Assembly: GCA_016287865.1 (NCBI GenBank) | Contig: JAEEXP010000008.1 | Span: 1-42,162, forward strand | Direction: 5' to 3' | Length of the DNA stretch: 42,162 bases | Origin: Caryophanales bacterium | GTDB lineage: Bacteria; Bacillota_I; Bacilli_A; Izemoplasmatales; UBA1188 | Part shown: positions 32,295 to 41,312 of the stretch, piece by piece | How positions within the stretch are numbered: the first letter of the stretch is position 1 | Layout of the letters: each line of letters opens with the position of its first letter | Translations under genes and position numbers: made by a program | Notes under the pieces: model-generated | What the model saw: the letters and a program-made list of their open reading frames with translations, nothing else | Told to the model about the DNA's origin: nothing | Database searches by the model: none

Positions 32295-35200
32295 TTAGAT
32301 ACCTAAATCAAGAGTTAATTGATTATCTTCTGCCATACCATTAAACATACCTAATTCTTTCATCTTTTCAAAGTTAGTTGCGTTAACTTGGCATCTATCT
32401 TTGAAATCTTTTTGAGTATCAAATGGTTTTTCATTTCTAGCTTTTACAATAGATAAAGCACTGTTTTCACCAAGACCATCAATAGCGATAAATGGTAAGT
32501 AAAGTCCTGAACCATCTTCCGCAACTGCGAAGTCTTTAGCTTCTGATTTATTTAAATCAACATTATAGAATTTCATGCCTCTGGCAATCATTTCAAGAGC
32601 GAGTTCAAGCGTAGTCATAAGATCTTCATCTTTTACTTTTCTTTCACCAATAGGCATGTTTCTTAATTCTTGGAGTCTCTCTTTAACTGTTTCAGCACCA
32701 CCAACCATAGCTTCAATATCAAATGAAACCATCTTCTTACTCATAATTGCACTATAGAAATAGATAGGTTTATATAATTTAAACCACGCAATACGAAGAG
32801 CCATAATGATATAAGCTGTAGCATGAGCTTTAGGGAATAAGTAACTTATCTTAGCACAGGAATTAATATACCATTTAGGAATATCATATTGGCTTAAATC
32901 TTCAAGAAGTTTTTGCCAGTCTTTTGGCTTTTTAGGCCCTACACCTTTTCTGATTGATTCCATCGCACTGAAAGCTGTCTTTGATGGTACACCAAAGTTA
33001 ATTAAGTCGAGCATGATGTCATCACGACAACCAATAATAGTCTTTAATGGTAGTGGATGTTTCTCAATTCCTTTACCTAAGAATAATTCTTCAGCGTTAT
33101 TATTCCATACGTCAGTACCATGTGAAAGACCTGATACTTTAACTAGTTCTGCGAAAGTAGATGGTCTAACTACTTCAAGTAAGCCTCTAACGAATGATGT
33201 ACCAAATTCACTAATACCGTAAGTCGCAACTGGAGAGTTGATATCTTGAGGTAAGATATTTAATACTTTAGTATCATTCATCATTTGATATACTTTATGG
33301 TCATTAACTGGAATATCTTTTGCGTTTGTGAATGGGAATTCTTCTGGATGTTCCTTAACGAACTTCATTAAGTATCTAATAACGGTCGGGTCATCATGTC
33401 CAAGTACGTCTAGTTTAAAGAAGTTCTTTTCAAATGTATGATAATCAAAGTGAGTTGTCTTCCAGTTTCTATCAGTTGAATCACCTGGATATTGAACTGG
33501 AGTAACTTCATATACTTCATGGTCTTCAGGTACTACAACGATTCCGCCCGGATGTTGTGATGAAGACTTTTTAACTTCTATGATATGTTGAGCAAGAGCA
33601 TCAATCTTAGCTTTTGAAATCTTGATTGTACTCATTCCTCTTTTTTGTCTTTCAAGATTTATTTGATCATAATAATCTCTTACAATAGCGAATGATACGT
33701 TTGATTTACAAGTTAGAATAGTACCAGCTCTAAATGCCTTAGTTTCGCCAAATAACTCTCTTATATAGTTATGAATTTGACCTTGGTTATCACCACTAAA
33801 GTTAAGGTCAATATCTGGAGTTTTTGGTTTTTCTTTAACACCTAAGAATGTTTCAAATGGGATATCATGTCCATCTCTTATCATAAGAGTTCCACAACAT
33901 GGACAATTCTTATCAGGAAGGTCATAACCACTTAATACTTCATTAAGATCTTTTTGGAATGGTTCTTCATCCTTTCTAATTCCATACATCTTCTTTTCTT
34001 CTTCAGTATACTTGAAAGCACTAAAGAAACACTTAGGACATCTATAGTGAGGTGGTAAACTATTAACCTCAGTAATATCCATTAAGTGCGCAACGAAAGA
34101 TGATCCGACAGAACCACGGGAACCAACGACATATCCATCTTCTTCACTCTTCTTAACTAAAGCTTGTGAGATTAGATAAATTGTTGAGAACTTATTATCA
34201 ATAATAGATGATAATTCTCTATCTATTCTATCTTTTACAATTCCAGGTAATAGTTCACCATACATTTCATGAGCTCTATTATAGACACTAGATTTAACAT
34301 ATTCTTCCGCAGATGGAATTCCTTTTTTCTTCATGAAATCATCTTTTGGAGGGAATGGTTTATCAGTGAATGATTGAACAAACTCACATGAGTCAGCGAT
34401 TAAGTTAGAGTTTACAACCACTATTTCATAAGCTATCTTTTCACCTAAGAAACTAAATTCATCAAGCATTTCTCTTGTGGTCATATAGTATTCATCTGGA
34501 ATGATATTCTTACCAGCTAAGAAATCTTCATAGTTAGATGCCTTAGGGTCAGCCTTAAGATCATGCCTATAAGCACTTGATTTAGTAGAGTAGTTAACAA
34601 GTATTTGTCTATATTTAGTATCTTCTTTATTGATTTGGTGACAGTCACCAGTTGCGACAACTGGAATACCATGTTTCTTCGCAACTCTTACAATCTTTTT
34701 AATTGTATCAGTGATACAGTAATGCCAATCATCCATAGATTCTTTTTGGTATTCAAATCTTGATGGAGGTTGAACTTCAATATAATCATAGAAATCAATT
34801 ATCTTTTCAAGTTGTTCTTCTGATTCTCTTAATGCTGTATCAAAGAATACACTATTTCTACAACCAGATCCAATTAGTAAGCCTTCTCTATATTCTTCTA
34901 AGAATTTCTTTGGAATAATTGGATCTCTCACAAAGAAATCAGTGTTAGCCATTGAAGTAATATAGTATAGGTTTCTTAAGCCTTCTTGAGTCTTACATAA
35001 AATATTTATATGTCCAGGTCTAACTGGATATCTAAAGAACTCTTCTTTCTTTATAACGCTATTAATTTCATCATGATATTCAATACCTAACTTCTTTAAT
35101 TCTTGAAGCATATGTAGGAATACTTCACCAGTCGCAGTAGCGTCATCTAAGGCTCTATGGAATACTGTCTGTTCTACACCGAGCATTTTACCTAAAGATT

Positions 35201-36824
35201 CAAGGTTATATCTCTTGTGATCTGGATATAATGCCTTAGCTAAATAAAGAGTATCTATAACTGGAAATCTTTCATATTTATATCCTAAGTTATTTAAGTT
35301 TTGGTATAAGTGACCAATATCAAAGTGAGCGTTGTGAGCAACTAAAATTGCACCATCAAAGAATTTATAGAAATCTTTAAGTACTGCATCTATAGTTCTT
35401 GCGTCTTTAACATCTTCATTAGTAATCTTAGTGAGGTCCATAACCTTTTGAGAAATTAACTTACCAGGATTAACGAATTCACTGAATCTATCAACAATAA
35501 CACCGTTTTTAATCTTAACAGCACCTATTTCAATAATCTTTTCATAGTTTACTGAGAAACCAGTAGTTTCAAGGTCATATACTACAAATGTTGCATCATC
35601 AAGTTTAATGTGCTTTGGATCATAAGCACATTTAACTCTGTCTTCATCAACAAAGCAGAATTCAGCACCATATAATGGCTTTAAATCTGGATGTTTCTTT
35701 GTATATTCATAAAGGTCATGAAATGATTGAACTGATCCATGATCAGTACAAGCAATAGCTTTATGACCAAAGATTTGAGCAGTTTTACAATAATCTTCCA
35801 TATATGCGATACCATCAAGTTGACTCATCTTTGTGTGAAGGTGAAGTTCAACTCTCTTAACTGGTTCATCATCAACTCTATCTGTGATAGGCTTAATATA
35901 ATTAGAAACAAATATATTAGTAATAGTGAATGATACATCACCATTCTTTTGAAGATACATATATCCAGATACTTCAACATATTGGTTAAGTTGAATGTCT
36001 TTAAAGAATCTCTTTTCTTCTACCGCTCTTAAGTTTCTTTCAATATAACAATATCCAGTTTCATCACTTATTGCAAGTTTTGCCTTACTCTTCTTTTCAA
36101 TAGTTTCTTCATCATTAAGTTCTACGAAACCTTTAATGATGATTGAGTTTTCAAATTTACCTGAATTCTTAAATTGATTGTATTCTTCTTCATTAGTAGG
36201 AAGATATTGAATATCCATTTGAGTACCAAATAGTCTTCCTTTCTTATCATTTAAGAATACACCTTCTTGGGCTTGTTTCTGTCTTGAAAGCATTAAGTCA
36301 ACACCATCTAAATGTCTCTTTTTAGCTTCTTCGATTTCAGTTTCAATTCTTTCATCTAAATCAACCATTTCAAACTCAATATTGATATTCTTAAATCCAT
36401 ATTGATTAAATAGTTTAACTATCTTCTTTTTAGAAATAATTATTTGAGCAAATGAAGATGGTACATTAATATTTAATTCATTTAATTCTTTATTAAACCT
36501 AACAGAAAAATCAACCGCGTTTAAAAAGTCTAGTGATTCACTAGATAGAATATTCATTATTACTTTATAGTAATCTTTTACATCACTTTCTTCATATGAT
36601 TCATAAACAAAATCATAATTGATTTTATTTATGTTTGGGATAGATTGATTATTTAGTGCATCAATAAGATTATTAAATTCATGATATTCTAGTGGTTTTT
36701 GTGCATTTAAAACGACAAAAAGTTCTCCTTCTTCTTTATCAAGTTTAAGGGAACTTAAATCTAGATTATTTAATATATAATCACTATCATATCCAATTAA
36801 ATTTAATAACTTATCTATATACAT
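32295..36824 (-). CDS. polC: DNA polymerase III PolC (replicative, exonuclease-containing)
   Basis: PolC is the main replicative polymerase of low-GC Gram-positives. The 1509-residue chain is close to full length for the family. In order it shows an N-terminal domain (about 1-220), an OB fold (about 220-320), a PHP domain starting RVELHLHTKMSQLDG, an inserted DEDD proofreading exonuclease (about 410-580: VVYDLETTGFS, HNAHFDIGHL), the rest of PHP, and a zinc-binding CPKC...CPCC segment. The polymerase palm and fingers (KTPDIDLNFSGD with catalytic Asp residues, HPGGIVVVP) and the C-terminal region follow. GAGGT precedes the ATG. An extended -10 (TGA-TATAAT) lies about 25 nt upstream, and a weak hairpin at about 36908-36924 separates it from rpoZ. 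Confidence 0.98.
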   Translation of the reverse strand: MYIDKLLNLIGYDSDYILNNLDLSSLKLDKEEGELFVVLNAQKPLEYHEFNNLIDALNNQSIPNINKINYDFVYESYEESDVKDYYKVIMNILSSESLDFLNAVDFSVRFNKELNELNINVPSSFAQIIISKKKIVKLFNQYGFKNINIEFEMVDLDERIETEIEEAKKRHLDGVDLMLSRQKQAQEGVFLNDKKGRLFGTQMDIQYLPTNEEEYNQFKNSGKFENSIIIKGFVELNDEETIEKKSKAKLAISDETGYCYIERNLRAVEEKRFFKDIQLNQYVEVSGYMYLQKNGDVSFTITNIFVSNYIKPITDRVDDEPVKRVELHLHTKMSQLDGIAYMEDYCKTAQIFGHKAIACTDHGSVQSFHDLYEYTKKHPDLKPLYGAEFCFVDEDRVKCAYDPKHIKLDDATFVVYDLETTGFSVNYEKIIEIGAVKIKNGVIVDRFSEFVNPGKLISQKVMDLTKITNEDVKDARTIDAVLKDFYKFFDGAILVAHNAHFDIGHLYQNLNNLGYKYERFPVIDTLYLAKALYPDHKRYNLESLGKMLGVEQTVFHRALDDATATGEVFLHMLQELKKLGIEYHDEINSVIKKEEFFRYPVRPGHINILCKTQEGLRNLYYITSMANTDFFVRDPIIPKKFLEEYREGLLIGSGCRNSVFFDTALRESEEQLEKIIDFYDYIEVQPPSRFEYQKESMDDWHYCITDTIKKIVRVAKKHGIPVVATGDCHQINKEDTKYRQILVNYSTKSSAYRHDLKADPKASNYEDFLAGKNIIPDEYYMTTREMLDEFSFLGEKIAYEIVVVNSNLIADSCEFVQSFTDKPFPPKDDFMKKKGIPSAEEYVKSSVYNRAHEMYGELLPGIVKDRIDRELSSIIDNKFSTIYLISQALVKKSEEDGYVVGSRGSVGSSFVAHLMDITEVNSLPPHYRCPKCFFSAFKYTEEEKKMYGIRKDEEPFQKDLNEVLSGYDLPDKNCPCCGTLMIRDGHDIPFETFLGVKEKPKTPDIDLNFSGDNQGQIHNYIRELFGETKAFRAGTILTCKSNVSFAIVRDYYDQINLERQKRGMSTIKISKAKIDALAQHIIEVKKSSSQHPGGIVVVPEDHEVYEVTPVQYPGDSTDRNWKTTHFDYHTFEKNFFKLDVLGHDDPTVIRYLMKFVKEHPEEFPFTNAKDIPVNDHKVYQMMNDTKVLNILPQDINSPVATYGISEFGTSFVRGLLEVVRPSTFAELVKVSGLSHGTDVWNNNAEELFLGKGIEKHPLPLKTIIGCRDDIMLDLINFGVPSKTAFSAMESIRKGVGPKKPKDWQKLLEDLSQYDIPKWYINSCAKISYLFPKAHATAYIIMALRIAWFKLYKPIYFYSAIMSKKMVSFDIEAMVGGAETVKERLQELRNMPIGERKVKDEDLMTTLELALEMIARGMKFYNVDLNKSEAKDFAVAEDGSGLYLPFIAIDGLGENSALSIVKARNEKPFDTQKDFKDRCQVNATNFEKMKELGMFNGMAEDNQLTLDLGI

Positions 36825-36954
36825 GTTTAATACCTCTTCTAAATAATTATATCATTATAATTATTATAAATATTTGTTTATTTTAGAAAAATTGTGAGTT
36901 AATAAAAAGAGAATAAATATCTCTTCTTTTTCTTATATTATTATAGTAAAAATA

Positions 36955-36986
36955 GAAAAAATAAAGTGCCCATAATTATGGACACT
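36955..36986 (-). terminator. Terminator after gmk-rpoZ
   Basis: Near-perfect palindromic stem AGTGTCCATAA/TTATGGGCACT (36965-36986, one G-U) followed on the minus strand by TTATTTTTT. Confidence 0.8.
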
Positions 36987-36994
36987 ATATTTTA

Positions 36995-37264
36995 TTACTT
37001 AATTTCTTCTGCGCCTGCTTCGTTTGGATTAGTGCTTGTAGGAGCAAATTCTACAGTGATTTTATCTGCTGCGATTTCTTCAAGTGCCATACCTACAGGT
37101 TTAGCAGCTTTGTTTCCTCCATATTCTTCCATGCAAGAATATTTTTCAGCTTTAATGATCTTTGCTCTTTTTGCTGCTGTATAAGCAAGTTTATATTTAG
37201 AATCGATATGAGTTAAGAGTTCATCAATTGATGGATATCTTAAACCGTCACTATTTTTGTTCAT
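36995..37264 (-). CDS. rpoZ: RNA polymerase omega subunit
   Basis: Omega aids assembly of RNA polymerase around beta-prime. The 89-residue protein matches the family: LRYPSIDELLTHIDSKYKLAYTAAKRAKII (conserved N-terminal helix pair), then KPVGMALEEIAADKI. The tail is acidic and short. I use ATG 37264 because AGGAG is adjacent to the upstream ATG of the track ORF (no space) but 9 nt from this one. It overlaps the gmk end by 14 bp, the conserved gmk-rpoZ coupling. Confidence 0.92.
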   Translation of the reverse strand: MNKNSDGLRYPSIDELLTHIDSKYKLAYTAAKRAKIIKAEKYSCMEEYGGNKAAKPVGMALEEIAADKITVEFAPTSTNPNEAGAEEIK

Positions 37265-37886
37265 CTTCTTCATCTCCTAATAATTCATAATATTTGTAGA
37301 TACTTCTACGAGTACGAGCGTGCTCCGCTCTTATTATAGCACTAATTCTGTCTGCTGCATTATTAACATCATCATTTACGACTATATAGTCGTATTGATA
37401 AGCTAGTCCGAACTCAGCATTAGCCTTATTAATTCTTTCTTGAATTTGATAATCAGATTCAGTACCACGATGTTTAAGTCTTTCATATAAGGCTTCTCTT
37501 GATGGAGGTACAATGAAGATTGTGACTGCATCAAGCATCTTTTCTTTTACTTGTCTACAACCATTTACTTCAATTTCAAGAATTAATTCTTTACCACTAT
37601 TAAGTGCTTTTTCTACTTCATCCATTGGAGTTCCGTAATAATTTCCACAGAAATAGTTATATTCAAGGAAACCACCTTCCATGATTTTCTTCTTAAACTC
37701 ATCTTCCGTAACAAAATAGTAGTCCTTACCATTTACTTCCCCTGGACGCATTGGTCTTGTGGTCATAGATATTGAATATGTTAAATTTTTACCATACTCG
37801 TCAAATAAAGCTTTTCTTACAGTGCCTTTTCCAACACCTGAAGGTCCACTTAATACGACAAGGAGTCCTCTTTCGTTAAGTTTCAT
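37251..37886 (-). CDS. gmk: Guanylate kinase
   Basis: Gmk phosphorylates GMP to GDP with ATP. The 211-residue protein has the P-loop LSGPSGVGKGTV, the GMP-binding TTRPMRPGEVNGKDYYFVT, FLEYNYFCGNYYGTP, and LKHRGTESDYQIQERI in the lid. A short acidic tail (LLGDEEDEQK) overlaps rpoZ. GAGGGAAG precedes the ATG. A terminator separates it from the upstream pncC. Confidence 0.97.
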   Translation of the reverse strand: MKLNERGLLVVLSGPSGVGKGTVRKALFDEYGKNLTYSISMTTRPMRPGEVNGKDYYFVTEDEFKKKIMEGGFLEYNYFCGNYYGTPMDEVEKALNSGKELILEIEVNGCRQVKEKMLDAVTIFIVPPSREALYERLKHRGTESDYQIQERINKANAEFGLAYQYDYIVVNDDVNNAADRISAIIRAEHARTRRSIYKYYELLGDEEDEQK

Positions 37887-37934
37887 ACTTCCCTCTAATT
37901 GTTATTATATTTTAACACAATTATAAAATATTAA

Positions 37935-37968
37935 ACAAAAAAATTAGCCATGTAAACATTTACATGGC
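37935..37968 (-). terminator. Terminator after pncC
   Basis: 10-bp perfect stem GCCATGTAAA/TTTACATGGC (37947-37956 and 37959-37968) followed on the minus strand by TAATTTTTTT. Confidence 0.85.
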
Positions 37969-37976
37969 CAAATTTG

Positions 37977-38438
37977 TCAAATAAGTTCTTCAATTCTTTC
38001 GTATACAAAGTCTGTGATAGCTTTAATATTTTCTATTCTTGAACCAAATAATTCAAGATGATATACATTTGTATATCCATCTTTAGTAATACCCACATAT
38101 ACCACACCAACATCTTTAGTTAGATCACCTTTAGTTGGACCTGCGTTACCTGTTGTTGAAATTGAGATATCTGCTTTACTTCTTTCTGCGAGTCCAGTAG
38201 ACATTTCATAGGCAACTTCTTCAGATACTACACCATGTTCAAGGATAGTTTCTTCTTTTACTCCAAGTAAGTTTACTTTAGCTTTATCACTATAAGTAAC
38301 TAGTCCTACTTGGAATATACTAGATACTCCAGGAACCTTAGTTAAAGTTGCGGAGAGTTCTCCTCCGGTGCAGCTTTCTGCGAAAGAGATTGTAATATTT
38401 CTTTTAATTAATTCTTTAATTAATTCTCTTTTAGTCAT
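37977..38438 (-). CDS. pncC: NMN amidohydrolase-like protein (PncC / CinA C-terminal domain)
   Basis: PncC deamidates nicotinamide mononucleotide to nicotinate mononucleotide for NAD recycling. The 153-residue stand-alone CinA_C domain shows FAESCTGGELSATLTKVPGVSSIF, GLVTYSDKAKVNLLGV and TTGNAGPTKGD. The N-terminal CinA pyrophosphatase domain is absent. The stop is UGA, one of two seen here. The ATG overlaps the ychF stop by 1 bp (TAATG). Confidence 0.93.
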   Translation of the reverse strand: MTKRELIKELIKRNITISFAESCTGGELSATLTKVPGVSSIFQVGLVTYSDKAKVNLLGVKEETILEHGVVSEEVAYEMSTGLAERSKADISISTTGNAGPTKGDLTKDVGVVYVGITKDGYTNVYHLELFGSRIENIKAITDFVYERIEELI

Positions 38439-39535
38439 TATACATTAAACCTAATATTAACTATATCTCCATCTTTAACGATATATTCTTTACCTTCTAA
38501 GCGATAGAGATTTAATTCTTTAGCTTTTTGTTCACTGCCTGATTTGATTAAATCTTCATAAGATACTACTTCCATTCTAATGAATCCTCTTTCAAAGTCA
38601 GTATGGATACAACCAGCAACTTGTGGAGCTTTCATACCTTTATGGTATGTCCATGCATGGCAATCCTTTTCGCCACAAGTAAATATAGTTTCAAGACCAA
38701 GAAGTGAATATGATGCTTGAACAACAGCGTTTAGTCCAGGTCTTTCTAGACCATATTCAGCTAAGAATACTTCTTTATCAGCGTCATCAAGTTTAGAGAT
38801 TTCATATTCTACTTCAGCTGAGAGTGTAATAGCCATAGAACCTTCAGCTTCAGCCTTAGCTTTAATTCTTTTAACTACTTCACTATCTTCTTTACCAATT
38901 TCTGATTCACTAATATTTAATACATAAAGAATTGGTTTAGCAGTTAAGAATGCATACGCTCTAATAACTTTTTCATCTTCTTTAGATAAATGAAGATCTC
39001 TAATAGGTTTCATATTAAGAAGTTGTTCATGACAACGACATAAAATATCATATTCAACCATTGCATCTTTATCACTCTTAGATTTAGCTTTAGTTTCAAG
39101 TCTTGGGAGTCTTTTTTCAACTACATCTAAGTCTGCGAATATTAATTCAAGTCCAAGATTTTCAATGTCAGCTTCAGGATCAATCTTTCCATCTACTGGA
39201 ACATCTTCTGATTCAAAGCATCTTACAACCTCAACTATCGCATCTGATTCTCTAATTGATACTAAGAATCCATTTCCTAAACCTTCACCTTTTGATGCGC
39301 CTATTCCAAGTCCTGGGATATCTACAAATTCAATTGATGCGTGTACTACCTTTTTAGGATGATAAATACTTACTAATTTATCTAATCTTTCATCTGGCAC
39401 TGATACAGCACCTAAGAATGGTTGTGTTGTAGTAAATGGAAAGCTAGATACTGGTTGATCTAGTCCAGTCATTGAATTGAATAAAGTTGTTTTACCTGTA
39501 TTTGGAAGTCCAACAATTCCTACTTTTAAACTCAT
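38438..39535 (-). CDS. ychF: Redox-responsive ATPase YchF (Ola1)
   Basis: YchF is an Obg-related, ATP-preferring P-loop protein that binds ribosomes and the proteasome-like machinery in some species. The 365-residue protein has G1 GLPNTGKTTLFN, G3 DIPGLGIGASKGEG, and an altered G4 (LNISESE in place of NKxD), which explains ATP preference in the family. A coiled-coil insert (about 125-200) and a C-terminal TGS domain (about 280-365: HKGMKAPQVAGCIHTDFERGFI) are present. Canonical members read NVGKST where this has NTGKTT. It lies between tatD and pncC. Confidence 0.97.
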   Translation of the reverse strand: MSLKVGIVGLPNTGKTTLFNSMTGLDQPVSSFPFTTTQPFLGAVSVPDERLDKLVSIYHPKKVVHASIEFVDIPGLGIGASKGEGLGNGFLVSIRESDAIVEVVRCFESEDVPVDGKIDPEADIENLGLELIFADLDVVEKRLPRLETKAKSKSDKDAMVEYDILCRCHEQLLNMKPIRDLHLSKEDEKVIRAYAFLTAKPILYVLNISESEIGKEDSEVVKRIKAKAEAEGSMAITLSAEVEYEISKLDDADKEVFLAEYGLERPGLNAVVQASYSLLGLETIFTCGEKDCHAWTYHKGMKAPQVAGCIHTDFERGFIRMEVVSYEDLIKSGSEQKAKELNLYRLEGKEYIVKDGDIVNIRFNV

Positions 39536-39540
39536 ATCTA

Positions 39541-40320
39541 TTAATCTCCTACATTAAATACTATATTAAAATTATTATCTATAATTCTTTCAAGTTCAAA
39601 TTTATCCATATTTTTAAGATTTGAAATCTCTTCAAGTATATATGGAATATTTTTTGGCTCATTCATTGTACCACGAAGTGGAGTTGGAGCCATATATGGT
39701 GAATCTGTCTCAGTTAAGAGTTTATCAACCGGGACTACTGATGCAACTTCTTTTTGAACTCTTGCGTTTTTAAAAGTTACTGGTCCAGATAATGAAATAT
39801 AGAATCCATATCTAATTAATTCTTCCATTATTTCTTTTGATTCACTAAAGCTATGCATAATTGGTTTATTTTTAAATACGCCATTAACTTTAACATAATC
39901 TCTAATTATATCCATGAAATCACCAGTTGCATCTCTTAAATGAATTTCACATGGTAGATTTAATTTAACCGCTAAATCTAATTGTCTTTTAAAGAATTCA
40001 ATTTGAATATCTTTATCATCTTTGGTATAGTGATAATCAATTCCTATTTCACCAATACATACAACTTTAGGGTCTTTTGCGAGTTCTTCAATTGTTTTAA
40101 TTGAATCGAGAGTTTCATCAGAAACATTTTGAGCGTGTACACCAACTGCGGCATAAACTCCCTCAAATTCATGAGCAATTTTTATCGCAAGTTTACTAGA
40201 CTCTACGTTCCATCCAGGAATAACTATTTTATTTACTCCCGCAAGTTTAGCGTTATTAATTATCTCTTTATAATTAGTATATAGTTTTTCATCATTAATA
40301 TGTGCGTGCGAATCAATCAT
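39541..40320 (-). CDS. tatD: TatD-family metal-dependent DNase
   Basis: TatD enzymes are 3'-5' exonucleases or deoxyribonucleases with a TIM-barrel metal centre. The 259-residue protein has all five metal motifs: IDSHAHIN, GEIGIDYH, EIHLRDA, MHSFSES and TETDSPY. It starts the tatD-ychF-pncC operon behind a recognisable promoter, with AAGG ahead of the ATG. Confidence 0.96.
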   Translation of the reverse strand: MIDSHAHINDEKLYTNYKEIINNAKLAGVNKIVIPGWNVESSKLAIKIAHEFEGVYAAVGVHAQNVSDETLDSIKTIEELAKDPKVVCIGEIGIDYHYTKDDKDIQIEFFKRQLDLAVKLNLPCEIHLRDATGDFMDIIRDYVKVNGVFKNKPIMHSFSESKEIMEELIRYGFYISLSGPVTFKNARVQKEVASVVPVDKLLTETDSPYMAPTPLRGTMNEPKNIPYILEEISNLKNMDKFELERIIDNNFNIVFNVGD

Positions 40321-40340
40321 ATTAAACCTTAACCTATATT

Positions 40341-40369
40341 ATTTTATAATATTGGTTAGTCTTTTTCAA
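40341..40369 (-). promoter_or_regulatory. Promoter of tatD-ychF-pncC
   Basis: -35 TTGAAA (40369-40364), 17-nt spacer, -10 TAAAAT (40346-40341). Confidence 0.65.
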
Positions 40370-40398
40370 TTAAACTATAATCTATAATGAGTTATAAT
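40370..40398 (+). promoter_or_regulatory. Promoter of the 72-aa gene
   Basis: -35 TTAAAC (40370-40375), 17-nt spacer, -10 TATAAT (40393-40398), directly back-to-back with the tatD promoter. Confidence 0.5.
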
Positions 40399-40429
40399 AT
40401 AAATATAAAGACATTTATTGGGGTGAATT

Positions 40430-40648
40430 ATGTTTAAACAATTTGATAATGTAGAACTAACAAAAGAATATAAAGGTGGAGTAGATTTAGGTATTAAACC
40501 TGGACTAGTTTATCCAAAAGGAAGTAAAGGTGTAATCGTTCAAATGTATGGCGATATGGCTATGGTTGAAATAGTTGAACCTAAAGTAGCTAATAAAATG
40601 GTTACAGTTAGAATCGCTGATTTAAAGCTAGTTGAAGTACATTTCTAA
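40430..40648 (+). CDS. Small SH3-like protein, DUF4926-type pattern
   Basis: The 72-residue protein starts MFKQFDNVELTKEYKGG and continues GLVYPKGSKGVIVQMYGDMAMVEIV and VRIADLKLV. Its spacing of short beta strands and the central PKGSKGVIV/MVEI pattern resemble DUF4926 and other small SH3-like barrels, but I cannot assign a function. The ribosome site is GGGGTG, 6 nt upstream. It is short but has good coding character, a promoter and an SD. No terminator is evident until the hairpin module at 40750. Confidence 0.65.
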   Translation: MFKQFDNVELTKEYKGGVDLGIKPGLVYPKGSKGVIVQMYGDMAMVEIVEPKVANKMVTVRIADLKLVEVHF

Positions 40649-40666
40649 TTAAATTATTTATATATG

Positions 40667-40732
40667 TGATATAGTAAATTGTACTATGGAGAAATAGTCA
40701 TGAAAATTAAAATATTTACCCTGTTAGTACAA
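40667..40732 (+). promoter_or_regulatory. Extended -10 and long-range inverted repeat upstream of the 101-aa gene
   Basis: TGA-TATAGT (40667-40675) is followed by TTGTACTA (40679-40686), whose exact complement TAGTACAA occurs at 40725-40732. A transcript from here could fold back across the -35 region of the hairpin module at 40750. No clear -35 is seen for this -10. Confidence 0.4.
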
Positions 40733-40788
40733 CTTAATATAATAAACACAAGCCTCGTTGTGAAAATACACAGCGAGGCTTTATTTTT
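40715..40788 (+). ncRNA. Hairpin RNA module S4 (own promoter and terminator)
   Basis: -35 TTTACC (40715-40720), 17-nt spacer, -10 TATAAT (40738-40743), and a predicted start at 40750. That is exactly where a hairpin begins: AAGCCTCG/CGAGGCTT plus a U-G pair and TGTG/CACA, 13 bp around an AAAATA loop. TTATTTTT follows, so the product would be about 39 nt. It lies 57 nt before the 101-aa gene and could act as its attenuator or as a free RNA. Confidence 0.55.
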
Positions 40789-40844
40789 GCGAAAATTAGC
40801 AGTATTTAAAACAAATTTTATTATAAATAAGGAGAATTTTATAT

Positions 40845-41150
40845 ATGTCTAGAAGTGAATTTAGATGGAACAAAAAGAGAAAACATTATGCATACTTACA
40901 CAAGGATGATGGAGAAAAAAGATTAAACATACTAATTACATCAAAACCTTATGTTCTACGTAAAGGCAAGATTCAAATGATCAATATTCCTTTATATAAA
41001 CATCCGAATAACAAAGAGGGACAATATTATCTAGTACCAAGAAACTATGCAGATAACAAAAACTCGTTTGACAATAAAATATACAAGTGGAATTGGAATA
41101 AGAATGATAAAAGGAAAGTAAAAAGAATTAAAAAGAATAAATACAAATAA
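40845..41150 (+). CDS. Small, strongly basic protein of unknown function
   Basis: The 101-residue protein is rich in Lys, Asn, Tyr and Trp, with a highly basic tail (KNDKRKVKRIKKNKYK). Visible features are RWNKKRKHYAYLHKD, LNILITSKP, INIPLYKHPNNKEG and YYLVPRNYADN. The layout suggests an RNA- or DNA-binding protein; I recall similar proteins only as hypothetical accessory genes. AAGGAG lies 12 nt before the ATG. It is flanked by hairpin module S4 upstream and by three minus-strand small RNAs downstream; the stop codon lies in the U-tract complement of S3. No plus-strand terminator occurs until 41391-41418, so its 3' UTR should be antisense to S1-S3. Confidence 0.65.
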   Translation: MSRSEFRWNKKRKHYAYLHKDDGEKRLNILITSKPYVLRKGKIQMINIPLYKHPNNKEGQYYLVPRNYADNKNSFDNKIYKWNWNKNDKRKVKRIKKNKYK

Positions 41151-41224
41151 AAAGTCGGCTACGAAGCACTATTTCAGCAAATCACCGACACAATTACTAT
41201 ATCAAACAATTATTCATAAGTCAA
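41145..41224 (-). ncRNA. Small RNA S3 (third of three tandem units)
   Basis: -35 TTGACT (41224-41219), 17-nt spacer, extended -10 TGA-TATAGT (41201-41196). The predicted start at 41189 is the first G of the hairpin GTCGG...CCGAC (41189-41185 and 41158-41154), followed by TTTTTATTT. The RNA would be about 44 nt. The conserved internal segments TGATTT and TCGTAG flank a variable centre (GCTGAAATAGTGCT). Confidence 0.65.
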
Positions 41225-41312
41225 ATAAAAAAACCGGTATCGAACTCACATCAATTAAGACAGGTATATCAACCGGCATAATTAATATAGCAAATAATTA
41301 TTCATATATCAA
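41224..41312 (-). ncRNA. Small RNA S2 (second of three tandem units)
   Basis: -35 TTGATA (41312-41307), 17-nt spacer, -10 TATATT (41289-41284). The predicted start at 41277 is the G of GCCGGT, which pairs with ACCGGT (6 bp including a G-U), followed by TTTTTTATTT. The RNA would be about 54 nt. Relative to S1/S3 one stem pair changes from T-A to C-G, a compensatory change. The variable centre is longer than in S1 and S3. Confidence 0.65.

Noticed and set aside
40700-40852. A 50-codon plus-strand ORF (MKIKIFTLLVQLN...) with GGAG upstream
   Set aside because: It runs straight through the S4 terminator hairpin and the ribosome site of the 101-aa gene, so its length is probably accidental; a transcript ending at 40788 would not contain its stop.
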